A stretch of 5,910 nucleotides of DNA, taken from assembly GCA_014383605.1 (NCBI GenBank), contig JACNHM010000323.1, positions 1 to 5,910 on the forward strand. Direction: 5' to 3'. Origin of the DNA: Chloroflexota bacterium. GTDB lineage: Bacteria; Chloroflexota; Anaerolineae; UBA3071. Each line of letters begins with the position of its first letter. The first letter of the stretch is position 1. Positions 5,723 through 5,910 of this stretch are shown piece by piece. A program made the position numbers and the translations under genes. The notes beneath the pieces are model-generated. The model was not told where the DNA came from. It made no database searches and worked only from the letters and a program-made list of their open reading frames with translations.

Positions 5723-5755
5723 AATGTTTGTATTAATCCGTTCTTCTCAAATGAA

Positions 5756-5910
5756 CTACCTCACTACTGAACAAACTATAAGTTGCTTTCCAGCTTTCGA
5801 ATCAAAAGCTGCTTGGTCATAGTCCCCGAATTTATCTTCAATCACGAATCCATTGTATTTGATGAGTGCATCAAGTTCTTGGGGGAAATACATACGCATG
5901 TTTAACTCTC
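5756..5910 (-). CDS. Class I SAM-dependent methyltransferase, C-terminal 50 residues (runs off right edge)
   Basis: The leftward frame enters from the right edge and ends at TAG 5758-5756. The visible end reads ELNMRMYFPQELDALIKYNG, then FVIEDKFGDYDQAAF, and closes with KQLIVCSVVR. The pattern '(M)R.(F/Y)(Y/F)PQEL..LL...GF.(I/V)....GDYD..(P/A)F.......I(V)V' is the characteristic final helix and strands of Methyltransf_25-type methyltransferases, which use S-adenosylmethionine on small molecules. The SAM-binding core lies outside the window. It is clearly AT-richer than the other genes here, with codons such as AAA, AAT, GAT and TTT favoured, suggesting separate ancestry. The next gene in the same direction, the truncated menC-like one, begins 39 bp later. 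Confidence 0.75.
   Translation of the reverse strand, partial: ELNMRMYFPQELDALIKYNGFVIEDKFGDYDQAAFDSKAGKQLIVCSVVR

Noticed and set aside
4924..5724. Rightward frame of 266 codons opposite the menC-like gene
   Set aside because: It is a His/Gln/Leu-rich antisense shadow of a sequence with all enolase-superfamily motifs on the other strand.

Overview
This window comes from a GC-rich bacterial chromosome. It carries good Shine-Dalgarno sites, tightly packed genes and ATGA overlaps. The protein styles (selenocysteine-type SelD, MenC/N-acylamino acid racemase family enolase, Phd/YefM antitoxin) would suit an environmental Chloroflexota-like or similar lineage. That placement is an impression only, because no rRNA or marker gene is present.

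Layout. At the left edge, leftward, is the 5' part of a Phd/YefM-type antitoxin gene with a near-consensus promoter; its toxin would lie outside the window. Facing away from it, rightward, is selD (selenophosphate synthase). The true selD starts at 355 and reads through an in-frame TGA at 403-405, exactly where the catalytic Cys/Sec17 of the family belongs. A bacterial-type SECIS hairpin follows the TGA. A naive call would start at the ATG at 415 and lose the active site.

From 4441 down to 1398, leftward, runs a compact four-gene cluster: a TIM-barrel sugar-phosphate isomerase/epimerase-like protein, a membrane methyltransferase of the isoprenylcysteine carboxyl methyltransferase type, a histidine (phosphoglycerate mutase-like) phosphatase, and an APH/choline-kinase-like phosphotransferase. 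Spacings are about 10 bp, 17 bp and a 4-bp ATGA overlap, so it is very probably one transcript. The phosphotransferase ends tail-to-tail with selD, the two stop codons overlapping. The pathway is unknown; the coupled phosphatase and kinase, with an isomerase and a membrane methyltransferase, suggest small-molecule modification.

The right part looks decayed. Between the cluster and the next gene lies a stretch resembling the C-terminal tail of a transposase (tentative). Next, leftward, is an o-succinylbenzoate synthase/N-acylamino acid racemase gene that keeps all its catalytic residues but has lost its first ~45-50 codons and carries a +1 frameshift near 5665. At the right edge is the 3' end of an AT-richer class I SAM-dependent methyltransferase gene, also leftward. 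The base composition changes abruptly around 5705-5720, where the truncated enolase-family gene begins.

The most notable item is the selenocysteine-encoding selD, which implies that the host makes selenoproteins.
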